From Saccharicrinis carchari (lineage in GTDB: Bacteria; Bacteroidota; Bacteroidia; Bacteroidales; Marinilabiliaceae), in assembly GCF_900182605.1 (NCBI RefSeq), contig NZ_FXTB01000001.1, positions 434,001-498,000 on the forward strand: a DNA stretch of 64,000 bases. Reading direction: 5' to 3'. Under the pieces are notes generated by a model. That model had not been told where the DNA came from, searched no databases, and was given only the letters and a program-made list of their open reading frames with translations. Below, piece by piece: positions 44,798 to 53,928 of the stretch (position 1 is its first letter; every line of letters begins with the position of its first letter). Made by a program: the position numbers and the translations under genes.

Positions 44798-44915
44798 ATT
44801 GCTACGGCTTACTAATGGTTTATAGTTTGTTGGGTTGGTTATGAAAACGTAAAATTTTTATACGTGAAAGATGGAAATTTGTTTCTGTCCAATATAAAAA
44901 AAATAATGTTTTATT
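44798..44915. promoter_or_regulatory. divergent promoter region of the PKD and PorP arms
   Basis: 118 AT-rich bases drive both arms. A small inverted repeat (ACGTA at 44847-44851 with TACGT at 44861-44865) lies in the centre and could bind a shared regulator. No exact TAnnTTTG is found. Confidence 0.35.
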
Positions 44916-45932
44916 GTGAGGTTTTTTTGTATAAGTATATATATAGTTATAATGATGCTGAGTATAGCTGTTCAAGGACAAAGCTTGCATTATTCCCAGT
45001 TTTTTTCATCGCCACTGCACTTGAATCCGGCCTTAACGGGTGTTATTGATTCTCATTGGCGTTTCACCAATAATATACGTACACAGGGCATGTATTTTGG
45101 CGATCCCTTGAATACGACAAGCGTTTCTTACGATCAGTCGGTAAATCTTTATAAAACTAAGCTTGGCTTGGGTGTATTATATAGTTACGATAATGCAGCC
45201 GGACCTTCTTTACCTACCCATAAAATATATGCTTCGGGCAGCAGTATGGTTCAGGTTTCGGAGCGTTCATATATTGGGGCCGGACTGCAGGTTGGCTGGG
45301 TGATGCGTAGCTTGCAGTACGGTAATTTTAGTTTTCCTGAGCAATACGATAGAGAAACGGGTGGTTTTAATAGCTTACTCCCTACGTCGGAGAATTTTTT
45401 ACGCGAATTTGCAAATTACCCGGATGTGAATTTAGGGGCCTTATGGAATTACCAGGGAGAAGGTTATTTGCTAAGTACAGGTTTAGCTATGTATCATGTT
45501 AACGGAGCCAAAGATTATTTTTTAAACGACAACAAACCCCTACGAGTGCGTAGCAATTGGCACGGATCGATAAAAGTAAAGCTGAATGAGCAGCTATACC
45601 TTCTGCCACAATCTTACTATACTTTTCATAACAAGGCCTCAGAATTTTTGATAGGATCTAATGTGGGGATGAATTTAAAAAGCGTTAATCAGGATTTTAG
45701 GAGTATTAGTGCGGGTATATATATCCGCGATGGTATCAAACGTGAATTTGAATCCATGATATTTCTATTGGGTTTAAACTATCGTAACTGGACCGCTATA
45801 AGTAGTTTCGATGTGGATATATCAGGTTTGAAAACAACAAATATTTTCACCAATGCTTTTGAACTAACCTTAATTTATCAACGACCTTTAGCTCTACTAA
45901 AAAAAACAACCATACCATGCATAAGATATTGA
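44916..45932 (+). CDS. PorP/SprF family type IX secretion membrane protein
   Basis: A 338-residue outer-membrane beta-barrel of the PorP/SprF family. The N-terminus is hydrophobic (CISIYIVIMMLSIAVQGQ) and followed by the family motif QSLHYSQFFSSPLHLNPALTG, then HWRFTNNIRTQ, YDQSVNLYKTKLGLGVLYSYD and further aromatic-ended strands. PorP/SprF proteins pair with type B cargo and tether it at the surface, which fits the divergent PKD gene. The 3' end overlaps the next gene by 16 bases. Confidence 0.93.
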   Translation: MRFFCISIYIVIMMLSIAVQGQSLHYSQFFSSPLHLNPALTGVIDSHWRFTNNIRTQGMYFGDPLNTTSVSYDQSVNLYKTKLGLGVLYSYDNAAGPSLPTHKIYASGSSMVQVSERSYIGAGLQVGWVMRSLQYGNFSFPEQYDRETGGFNSLLPTSENFLREFANYPDVNLGALWNYQGEGYLLSTGLAMYHVNGAKDYFLNDNKPLRVRSNWHGSIKVKLNEQLYLLPQSYYTFHNKASEFLIGSNVGMNLKSVNQDFRSISAGIYIRDGIKREFESMIFLLGLNYRNWTAISSFDVDISGLKTTNIFTNAFELTLIYQRPLALLKKTTIPCIRY

Positions 45933-47980
45933 TTCTGTTTGTTTTTTTGTTGGTTACCCAGCAAAGTTTTGGCCAAGCGCATCATCATCCCTATGATGTG
46001 AAGGATTTAAAACTATGGGAAATTAAGGGTTTTGCCAAAAGTGCCGTTGTGCAAGGCGATTATAACTCAGCGATCTATTACTATACTTATCTGAATAAAA
46101 AATATCCGCACAAAACAAAGTATCTATGGCAATTGGCATACCAATATCAAAAAGCCCGAGATTATTCAAATGCCTACGAGGCATTTGATAAGCTGGCGGA
46201 GATATGCCCCAAAAAGTGGAAACTGGCCAATTACTATAAAGCGATAAACGCAAAATCGCTGGGCTTTTACGAAGAAGCCTACGGACTATTGAAAAAAATA
46301 CGGGTGAGACAACAAAAAAAATGGATGCCCAAATACTTCGCTATGCTGGTGGAAAGTCAAACCAAAGGGTGCGAACTGGCCTTGGCAATGAAAGACTCTA
46401 TTTACCAAAAAAAATTAAAGGAATTACCGCCCGGTATCAATGGTGCTCATATAGAATTTAATCCCTTTTTTCTATCCGACACGGTTTTTGTTTATTCCTC
46501 AGTGCCCGTGGATACTTTAAAATATTATACCACGGAAAGTGATGTTCCAAAGAGAAGGTTTTTTTTGGCCAAAAAGCAAAAAGATAAGTGGACAGGTGGT
46601 CATCGGCCAGACCCGCCTTTTTTTAATTCGAAGGAATACGATACCGGTGACGGTGTTTTTTCGATAGATGGGAAGCGTTTTTATTTTACCCGTTGCAACA
46701 GAAACTGGCAAAATAAAATGATATGTCATTTATATGTGAGCGAAAAATTTAAGGACGAGTGGTTAAAACCCTATAAATTGGGTAGCGAAATTAATATACC
46801 CAATTATTCCTCAACCGAACCCACAGTAGGTACCTGCTATGATCCTAATTTAGAGGTGGTTTATTTTGTTTCTACACGTCCTGGTGGTTACGGTCAGACC
46901 GATATTTGGTATACAATTTACGATTTAGTAAAACAAACCTATCAAAAACCCGTAAACGCAGGTATTTATTTAAACACTTCAGGTGCCGAAGCCACCCCGT
47001 TTTATGATAGGATGAGCCACAAAATGTACTTTAGTTCAGATGGCTGGCCTAATTTTGGCGGCCTGGATGTGTTTAGCGCTCAAGGCGAATTGGTGAACTG
47101 GGACGAGCCCGTGAATTTGGGCTATCCTATTAACTCAAGCTGCGACGATTTATATTACGCAGAGGATGAATTAGGCGAGAACGGTTTTATAACTTCCAAC
47201 AGGGGAGGAGGATTGTCCTTGACACATCCATATTGTTGCGATGATATATATGCCTGGAAATCGGTTTTTTCCGAAAAGGCAAGTATCACCGGTTCTGTGA
47301 TAGGCTATACTATGAGCTTGAAGGAGGTGGGTAATTGGCAGATAAATGATATCAGAAACAATGCCCTGGGTAAGTTCGTAGATAAAGCAAAAATTGATAT
47401 TTATGTAAGGAAAGACAGTGTCAATTTGGTTTATTTAAACAGTACCACCACAGATAGTGTAGGTGGATTTTATTTTTCAGGCCCCATTGGTTTAGATTAT
47501 AGGTTAAAGATAAATGATAGGCGGGTTGTAAATAAAATAATAGATTTTAGTACCGGTGGAGTAGACAACAAAGATATGGACCTTGGTCGGATCAATGTAA
47601 CAACTATGGATACGCTGCCAACGATACTGCATCAGGTATTTGGCCCGGGCAACCGCACCAAACTTACGGATAAAGAGGGTGCGGTGATTGACACCGTTTT
47701 GTTGAAGCTGATGTTGTTATACGAGGATGTGGAAATTGAAATTGCCTCGCATACCGATACCCGTGGTAACGACAGGTATAATATGCGCTTATCCAGCAGG
47801 AGGGCGAACGAAGTGGTTAAATATTTAATTAGTAAAGGGATTGATGCACACAGGTTAAAGGCAGTAGGTTATGGTGGCACTCGCCCTATTGCACCTAACA
47901 AAAAAAACGATGGCACCGACAACCCGAAGGGTAGAGCTTTGAATTGGAGAACGGAGTTTAGGTTGATAGATCATCTTTAG
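45917..47980 (+). CDS. OmpA family protein with TPR and PD40 regions
   Basis: A 687-residue protein with a signal peptide (ILFVFLLVTQQSFGQ). Order of parts: TPR-like helices (about 30-150; YNSAIYYYTYLNKKYP, YSNAYEAFDKLAEICP), WD40-like PD40 strands (about 230-440; GVFSIDGKRFYFTRC, VVYFVSTRPGGYGQTDIWY, HKMYFSSDGWPNFGGLDVF), a CNA-B-like segment, and a C-terminal OmpA domain with peptidoglycan-contact residues in ASHTDTRGNDRYNMRLSSRR. This is the PorE/SprE-like architecture that anchors type IX components to peptidoglycan. It overlaps the PorP gene. Confidence 0.93.
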   Translation: MHKILILFVFLLVTQQSFGQAHHHPYDVKDLKLWEIKGFAKSAVVQGDYNSAIYYYTYLNKKYPHKTKYLWQLAYQYQKARDYSNAYEAFDKLAEICPKKWKLANYYKAINAKSLGFYEEAYGLLKKIRVRQQKKWMPKYFAMLVESQTKGCELALAMKDSIYQKKLKELPPGINGAHIEFNPFFLSDTVFVYSSVPVDTLKYYTTESDVPKRRFFLAKKQKDKWTGGHRPDPPFFNSKEYDTGDGVFSIDGKRFYFTRCNRNWQNKMICHLYVSEKFKDEWLKPYKLGSEINIPNYSSTEPTVGTCYDPNLEVVYFVSTRPGGYGQTDIWYTIYDLVKQTYQKPVNAGIYLNTSGAEATPFYDRMSHKMYFSSDGWPNFGGLDVFSAQGELVNWDEPVNLGYPINSSCDDLYYAEDELGENGFITSNRGGGLSLTHPYCCDDIYAWKSVFSEKASITGSVIGYTMSLKEVGNWQINDIRNNALGKFVDKAKIDIYVRKDSVNLVYLNSTTTDSVGGFYFSGPIGLDYRLKINDRRVVNKIIDFSTGGVDNKDMDLGRINVTTMDTLPTILHQVFGPGNRTKLTDKEGAVIDTVLLKLMLLYEDVEIEIASHTDTRGNDRYNMRLSSRRANEVVKYLISKGIDAHRLKAVGYGGTRPIAPNKKNDGTDNPKGRALNWRTEFRLIDHL

Positions 47981-48057
47981 CGGGAGTAGGGACTCTCATT
48001 TTTAATCACCTTACCTACCGCAACAGGTCTGTGGTAAGCAGGAAAACGATAATATAA

Positions 48058-51027
48058 TTGAGTATGGAGCTGTATTTTAAACATGATACTTTAAAAATAA
48101 TTGCCGAACTGTTTGGGCTTTTCAGAGATAATAAAGTTGTTTCTGAATGTGCAGAATGCTCCCATTTAGATCAGTATATGAGTGTTCGTTTTTCGCAACG
48201 GGTGCGCATGCAAATGCTCGATTATTATAATGATTTTGTGTTGCAACTCAAGCATAACCAAAGTGAGGATTATTACCACAACCAGCTTTTAAAATGCCTG
48301 GAGCACTTGTACGGGGAGTTAAGTAAAAACCAGAAAATGGAACTCTACGTGGCACTGCTGATTTATGTAGTGGATACGCAAGTTATTACCGGGGATAGCA
48401 AAAATTCATACCGGGCAACACAGCAACTTAAGTTGGTGAGCAAGGTGTTTGAGCTGGATGAAGGAGAAACAGCGAGTGTAGCCAACTTTGTGCGTAATAA
48501 TCTGTCTTTTGAAGTCAATTCTAAAAGATTAATTGTAGTAGGTAACTTTTCAAGGGTCAGTCTCCGATCTTTTCGAATGTTCCATAAAACCGACTTGAAA
48601 GGAAAATTGATGGCTCATTATGTGCCTTCCATGTCTTCTTTTTTAATTAAATATACCGGGAACGGCCAGCTTCAACTAAATAAACAGGTTATATTTCCGC
48701 AAAGGACCTACCCGTTTTCGCCGGGTGGCTTGATTGAAGCAGAGGATATGTGTCCCTTGTACTTTTCGGATTTACAGGATGCCTATGACAAGGAAAAAAA
48801 ATCGGGATTAGAACTGGTGGCCCGTTCAATTGAAAAAACCTTCAGCGGTACCAATCTTGGGGTGAAGGAACTCTCCTTTAAAGTGAAGTCGGGTCAGTTG
48901 ATGGCAGTTATGGGAGGCAGTGGTACAGGTAAAACCACCTTATTTAACATCCTAAGTGGTGTTGCCTTGCCCGATAAGGGCAAGGTTTATTTAAATGGTT
49001 ATGATTTGCACCACAATCTCGCTCAACTTAAAAAACATTTAGGTTATGTACCGCAAGAAGATTTGTTGATAGAAGAACTTACGGTAGCGCAAAATTTAGC
49101 CTATAGTGCCCGGCTTTGTCGGAACGATTTATCGAGTAAAGAGTTGGAATGTTTGATTATAGATACTTTAAACAATTTTGAGCTTAACGGTATAAGTGGT
49201 CTTAAAGTAGGCAGCCCATTGGACAAGGTAATTAGCGGTGGACAACGGAAGCGACTCAATATTGCCTTGGAATTGATACGTCGTCCGGATGTTTTGTTTG
49301 TGGACGAACCCACTTCAGGTCTTTCCTCGTCCGACGCCCTGCTTGTGGTAAAGCTATTAAAAAAAATAGCCAACATGGGTAATATCGTCATTGTAAATAT
49401 CCATCAACCCACTTCTGATCTTTTTGTACTTTTTGATAGGCTACTTATCCTCGACGAAAAAGGCTATGCCGCCTATTATGGCAATCCATTTTCCGCGGCC
49501 TCCTACTTTAAAAAGCAGCTAAACTTAGTAGATTCGATAAACGACGACAGCTTAAAATACGGACAATGCAACCCCGAGCAAGTTATTAATTTGCTTCAGT
49601 ACCGTAAACTTTCTAAAAACGGAGAGCTCACCGGGCAACGGGAGTTTGAAAGTACACACTGGCATAAATTGTTTATCGAAAATGCCGTGGAGGAGGAAAT
49701 AACAAAAAACACTAACCTGGGTAAGCCACTCACCAGTATTCCAACCAAGTTAAAGCAGTTTTGGATATATCTTAAACGTAATATAGACACCAGAAAAACC
49801 GACCTTGAATACCTGGCTTTAATTTTTTTAGGTGCGCCCATATTGGCTTTTATGATGGCATTTTTTTTAAAGTCAACGGATTTATTTACCCAAGAGTATC
49901 GTTTTATAGATAACGTAAATCTACCGGCCTATCTGTTTATAAGTGTTGTGGTAGCACTTTTTTTGGGGCTTATTTTAAGTTCGGGCGAAATATATCGCGA
50001 TTTAAAAGTAATTAAACGCGAGAGTTTTTTAAACTTAAGCGCATTCTCATATCTAAACTCAAAAGTAGTTTACGTTGCCGTAGTAAATGCTGTACAAATA
50101 TTGTTATTTGTTTGGGTGGGTAATAGTATTTTAGAAATAAAAGGCTTGTTTTTCAGGTATTTTATTATTTTGTGGCTTACTGCTATGGCTAGCAGCCTAA
50201 TGGGACTGTATATATCGGCCAGGTTTAAAACTATCCTGTCTATTTACATCACCATTCCGTTTTTGTTAATACCACAAATATTATTGGCAGGTGCCATACT
50301 CGATTTCGATAAGATGCATCATTCCCTAGCATCGGATCGATATGTACCTATATATGCCAATCTGGCCTTATCGCGATGGGCGTATGAAGCATTGATGGTG
50401 TTGCAGTTTACCGAAAACAAATACGATGAAGGTTTAAACGACTTGTTAATAGAGCAGAGTAAATTAAGTTATCATGCCAATTTTTTTGTGCCCAAAATGG
50501 AAACTTTACTTGTTGAACTGAATAAAAGCAGTGCACAAAAAACCGAAACTGAGATTTTGGGCTTATTGAAACAACTCAAAGTGCAATTCCCACAGTTAGC
50601 CAAGCAAACGGACAAACTGCATGTTGTACCTATCCATCGCCAGGAATTGCAACAGTTTTTAATGCTGTTAAAAAAATGGTTGCGTTCAAACTTAAATAAG
50701 TTGCACCAAAAAGTAGAACAGCAAAGACTTGAAAAAGGATATCGCTATCCTAAAACAGATTATTTTAACCAGAAGCTTTCTGACTTCATGCTAAAAACTA
50801 ATGACTTTAATAAGTATGTTTACCGGAATGGCCAAATGCTGCGAAAGTTTCAGCCGGGTTATCATGTGACAGGCAATAAGTGGGGGAGGTCGCATTATTA
50901 CGCACCCTATAAAACCATTGCACAAGTAAAAGTAAAAACATGGATGTATAATATGTATGTGTTGATTGCATTTTGCATATTCATTTACCTATTGATATAC
51001 CTCCATTTAGTACGTAATAAATTTTAA
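48058..51027 (+). CDS. ABCG-like ABC half transporter with a large N-terminal extension
   Basis: A 989-residue fusion of ATPase and permease. Residues 1-265 are an extra helical region (TerB-like in its first ~150 residues, inference) that precedes the nucleotide-binding domain. Walker A is GGSGTGKTT (286-294); the signature is ISGGQRKRLNIALELIRRPD, Walker B VLFVDEPTSGLSSSD, and the switch His NIHQPTSDLF. The ABC2-type membrane part starts near 575 (FLGAPILAFMMAFFL). A long soluble loop (about 790-955) lies before the last helix (MYVLIAFCIFIYLLIYLHLV). The gene is 77 bases after the OmpA gene. The cargo is unknown. Confidence 0.9.
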   Translation: MSMELYFKHDTLKIIAELFGLFRDNKVVSECAECSHLDQYMSVRFSQRVRMQMLDYYNDFVLQLKHNQSEDYYHNQLLKCLEHLYGELSKNQKMELYVALLIYVVDTQVITGDSKNSYRATQQLKLVSKVFELDEGETASVANFVRNNLSFEVNSKRLIVVGNFSRVSLRSFRMFHKTDLKGKLMAHYVPSMSSFLIKYTGNGQLQLNKQVIFPQRTYPFSPGGLIEAEDMCPLYFSDLQDAYDKEKKSGLELVARSIEKTFSGTNLGVKELSFKVKSGQLMAVMGGSGTGKTTLFNILSGVALPDKGKVYLNGYDLHHNLAQLKKHLGYVPQEDLLIEELTVAQNLAYSARLCRNDLSSKELECLIIDTLNNFELNGISGLKVGSPLDKVISGGQRKRLNIALELIRRPDVLFVDEPTSGLSSSDALLVVKLLKKIANMGNIVIVNIHQPTSDLFVLFDRLLILDEKGYAAYYGNPFSAASYFKKQLNLVDSINDDSLKYGQCNPEQVINLLQYRKLSKNGELTGQREFESTHWHKLFIENAVEEEITKNTNLGKPLTSIPTKLKQFWIYLKRNIDTRKTDLEYLALIFLGAPILAFMMAFFLKSTDLFTQEYRFIDNVNLPAYLFISVVVALFLGLILSSGEIYRDLKVIKRESFLNLSAFSYLNSKVVYVAVVNAVQILLFVWVGNSILEIKGLFFRYFIILWLTAMASSLMGLYISARFKTILSIYITIPFLLIPQILLAGAILDFDKMHHSLASDRYVPIYANLALSRWAYEALMVLQFTENKYDEGLNDLLIEQSKLSYHANFFVPKMETLLVELNKSSAQKTETEILGLLKQLKVQFPQLAKQTDKLHVVPIHRQELQQFLMLLKKWLRSNLNKLHQKVEQQRLEKGYRYPKTDYFNQKLSDFMLKTNDFNKYVYRNGQMLRKFQPGYHVTGNKWGRSHYYAPYKTIAQVKVKTWMYNMYVLIAFCIFIYLLIYLHLVRNKF

Positions 51028-51066
51028 ATTATACTAAATAAAATATAATCTAAAAATATATTAGTT

Positions 51067-51597
51067 ATGCAACACAATATTTTCAGGTTCTTAATCTGTA
51101 TCGTTTTAATAAGTCCGGTTTTATCCGGAAATTCCATGGCACAGTCGTGTGCCGATGTGCTTAAACTGTGTCCACCGGCCGATAAAATTTACAACAAACA
51201 ATCGCTGGCACGCACCTACAGGATGCATCCTGCGCAGAAATTAAAAATTGTTCATGTTTTTTACGGTAGTACGGCTTATCATATTAACATTTGTAAGTCA
51301 GATAGTTTGGGTCAATTCCATTTGCAAGTAATAGATGACGAAAGTGGAGCTGTTTTTTGGGACAATGCCAACGATGATTATTCCAGCACCATTAACATCA
51401 GCTTTGGATCTACCAAACGCATTATTCTTGAGATAGAAGCTTTAAATCCAGAAAAGTTTAAGAAGCAATGGGGCTGTTTAGGTTTAGCCATTCGATATCA
51501 TCGCGAAGAGAGCGCTGCCCAAAATCAAAAGCCAGAAATGCCCAAACGGGTCGAGGTAACAGAACAACCCGAGCCGCTCGAGCTGCCCGATTTTTAG
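51067..51597 (+). CDS. small secreted protein, paralogue of the one at 37768
   Basis: A 176-residue protein with a signal peptide (FLICIVLISPVLSGNSMAQ) and a ~115-residue beta-rich domain with Cys near both ends (SCADVLKLCPP; CKSDSLGQ; WGCLGLAIRYH). It aligns along its length with the 37768 protein (FYGSTAYHI, QFHLQVIDDES, FWDNAND, RIILEIEALN). It adds a Glu/Pro-rich tail (EQPEPLELP). It lies between the ABC transporter and the SpoIID-like gene, 39 and 69 bases from them. Confidence 0.8.
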   Translation: MQHNIFRFLICIVLISPVLSGNSMAQSCADVLKLCPPADKIYNKQSLARTYRMHPAQKLKIVHVFYGSTAYHINICKSDSLGQFHLQVIDDESGAVFWDNANDDYSSTINISFGSTKRIILEIEALNPEKFKKQWGCLGLAIRYHREESAAQNQKPEMPKRVEVTEQPEPLELPDF

Positions 51598-51666
51598 CCA
51601 GGGTTTTACCTGAAATACCCATCATATGATGTAGTATTATAAAAACGTAATTCTTAAGTTGTAATA

Positions 51667-52617
51667 ATGACAAAAAAAGGTGACAAAATGTTTACCAATC
51701 AAAAAATAGAGCTTAAGCTATGTGCAGGTTCATCTGTTACTGTTAAAATGGATGGACAATATTTTTTTGGTGATTCGTACAGAAGGTTGTCGGACACATG
51801 GAAATTATATGTGCTGGATAATAAGATATTTTTTGAAGATGATATTGAAATTATTATGTCGGCTTCGGATCTGGTTTGCTTAAGCCCCGTACATCGTAAA
51901 AACACCTGGACAGCCTGGATACAAGAACAAGGAGATAATAAGCCTTGTGAAAAAAAAGGCTACGAAGGCTGTATACTTATAAAAAAGGAAGAAGAGCAAT
52001 TAAGTGTGAGTATTGAGGTGGAGGTGGAACCTTATGTGAAGGGAATTTTATGTAAATCCTACCCTAAAAGCACAATGCTTGAATATTTAAAAGTACAGGC
52101 ATTGCTTATTCGCAACGCAGCCCTCTTGCGGGCCTTAAAAAAAACAGATGCCAGCCAGTTTCAATATAGTCCTGTGGATAGTGTAACATGCAACTCTTCG
52201 CGTGAGGTTCAATATAAAAATTTGGATGAAATATATGTAGATGTACAAACTAAATGCAATCCTATAGCGCACGCAGCAGTTGAATTAACCCGGGGCATGG
52301 CTTTAGTTTATGAAGGCAAAATTACAAATGTGTTGCAATCGCTTTGTAAAGGTCAGGAAAAAGGAGAGGTAGCTAAATTCAACTGGTGGGATGAGCATCC
52401 GGAACAGAAGACGGATGCTTTGGTATGTCCTAAAAATAGCTTTCAAGGAAGTGCCATTGATGATGAAAAACCTGAAATGCTTATCTCCGATCCCCATTAT
52501 AATGAAGCGAATGGTCTGTGCAATGGGGGAGCCCTGGAGATGGCACAATGCGGAAAAACAATGCACCAGATTATAAAATATTACTTGCCTCAGTTTCAAA
52601 TAGAAAAGCAATACTAA
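51667..52617 (+). CDS. degenerate SpoIID/LytB-like protein
   Basis: A 316-residue protein without a signal peptide. Its order of segments matches SpoIID: an N-terminal beta part, then VEVEPYVKGILCKSYPKS where SpoIID has the E-x-Y-L-x-G-V-V-x-x-E-M-P block, LEYLKVQALLIRNAALL (the A-x-x-A-R-T-Y segment), AAVELTRGMALVYEGKI, and GGALEMAQCGKTMHQIIKYY (the G-x-S-Q-x-G-A segment). The catalytic Glu position is Ser131. There are eleven Cys, many near the usual active-site blocks. Lytic transglycosylase activity is therefore unlikely. It ends the plus-strand arm. Confidence 0.65.
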   Translation: MTKKGDKMFTNQKIELKLCAGSSVTVKMDGQYFFGDSYRRLSDTWKLYVLDNKIFFEDDIEIIMSASDLVCLSPVHRKNTWTAWIQEQGDNKPCEKKGYEGCILIKKEEEQLSVSIEVEVEPYVKGILCKSYPKSTMLEYLKVQALLIRNAALLRALKKTDASQFQYSPVDSVTCNSSREVQYKNLDEIYVDVQTKCNPIAHAAVELTRGMALVYEGKITNVLQSLCKGQEKGEVAKFNWWDEHPEQKTDALVCPKNSFQGSAIDDEKPEMLISDPHYNEANGLCNGGALEMAQCGKTMHQIIKYYLPQFQIEKQY

Positions 52618-52619
52618 TA

Positions 52620-52649
52620 AAAAAAGGCGATCGTAAGATCGCCTTTTTT
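52620..52649. terminator. bidirectional intrinsic terminator
   Basis: A perfect 13-bp stem (AAAAAAGGCGATC at 52620-52632 with GATCGCCTTTTTT at 52637-52649) with a GTAA loop, and T-runs on both strands. It sits between the convergent SpoIID-like and Spt genes. Confidence 0.95.
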
Positions 52650-52674
52650 ATTACACTTGTTTTTAAGCGCTGCC

Positions 52675-53928
52675 TTAAAATATATTGGCAATTTTATCGC
52701 TTTGGTATTTACCCGCAAGTAATTTTTCTTTTACTTCGGCAAAGGCCTTAATGGTATACTCTACTTCTTCTAATGTGTGCACCGCCGTTGGTATAATACG
52801 CAACATCAACTTATCTTTCGGAATAACCGGATACACTACTATTGAACAGAAAATGTTATAATTTTCTCTCAAATCCATCGTTAACTGTGTGGCTTCGGGT
52901 ACCGAACCGTTTAAAAACACCGGAGTTACGGGTGATTCTGTAACACCCAGATCAAACCCTTGTTCTCTTAAGCCTTTTTGCAGGGCATTAACAATCGTCC
53001 AAAGCTTATCTTTAAGTTCGGGTTTTGTTTTTAACAATTCCAGCCTTTTTAAAGCGCCTACAACCAATGGCATAGGGAGTGATTTAGCATATATCTGCGA
53101 ACGCATATTGTAACGCAGGTAATTTACCACTTCTTCATCGGCCGCTACAAAAGCACCTATACTGGCCATCGACTTAGCAAAAGTACAAAAGAGAACGTCT
53201 ACCTGATCGGTTACGCCAAAATGCTCGGCAGCGCCAGCACCTGTTTTACCCATTGTACCAAAGCCATGCGCATCGTCCACCAGCAAACGGAAGTTATATT
53301 TTTCTTTTAAAGCAACTATTTTATCCAATGCACCTAAGTCGCCGGCCATGCCAAATACACCTTCGGTAATCACCATAATACCACCGCCGGTTTCTTCAGC
53401 TCTTTTGGTGGCAAAATCAAGCATTTTGGCACAGCGTTCCATATCGTTGTGCGGAAAAACAAAGCTTTTACCACCTTTGGCTTTATGCAAAAATATGCCA
53501 TCCATGATGCAGGCGTGCGACTCGGAGTCGTAAACAATAACGTCATTTCTCGAACACAAAGTATCAATAATAGATACCATACCCTGGTAGCCGAAGTTAA
53601 GAAGGTAAGCGTCGTCTTTGTCTACAAAATCTGCCAGTTTAGCTTCTAACTCTTCGTGTACGCTGGTGTGCCCCGACATCATCCGTGCTCCCATAGGATA
53701 TCCAAGTCCGTACTCTGCCGCTGCATCAGCATCGGCTTTACGTACTTCAGGATGGTTAGCTAAGCCTAAATAGTTGTTCAAACTCCAGGTTAGTACCTCC
53801 TTGCCTCTAAATTTCATTTTAGAATCAATTTGGCCCTCTAATTTTGGGAATATAAAATAGCCATGTGCAGCTTTTCCATATTGGCCCAGCGGCCCCATCG
53901 TTTCGTTAATTTTATCAAAAATATCCAC
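52675..53928 (-). CDS. spt: serine palmitoyltransferase-like alpha-oxoamine synthase
   Basis: A 417-residue PLP enzyme that joins an acyl-CoA to an amino acid. The Schiff-base Lys is K252 in FCTFAKSMASIGAF. His138 (DSESHACIMDG) stacks on PLP, and the Asp of VDDAHGFG (218-221) holds the ring nitrogen. The start (INETMGPLGQYGKAAHGYFI) and the context of a Bacteroidota genome favour sphingolipid synthesis (serine plus palmitoyl-CoA) over KBL or BioF, and no biotin or threonine genes are nearby. The assignment among these paralogues is from family knowledge. Confidence 0.85.
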   Translation of the reverse strand: MDIFDKINETMGPLGQYGKAAHGYFIFPKLEGQIDSKMKFRGKEVLTWSLNNYLGLANHPEVRKADADAAAEYGLGYPMGARMMSGHTSVHEELEAKLADFVDKDDAYLLNFGYQGMVSIIDTLCSRNDVIVYDSESHACIMDGIFLHKAKGGKSFVFPHNDMERCAKMLDFATKRAEETGGGIMVITEGVFGMAGDLGALDKIVALKEKYNFRLLVDDAHGFGTMGKTGAGAAEHFGVTDQVDVLFCTFAKSMASIGAFVAADEEVVNYLRYNMRSQIYAKSLPMPLVVGALKRLELLKTKPELKDKLWTIVNALQKGLREQGFDLGVTESPVTPVFLNGSVPEATQLTMDLRENYNIFCSIVVYPVIPKDKLMLRIIPTAVHTLEEVEYTIKAFAEVKEKLLAGKYQSDKIANIF

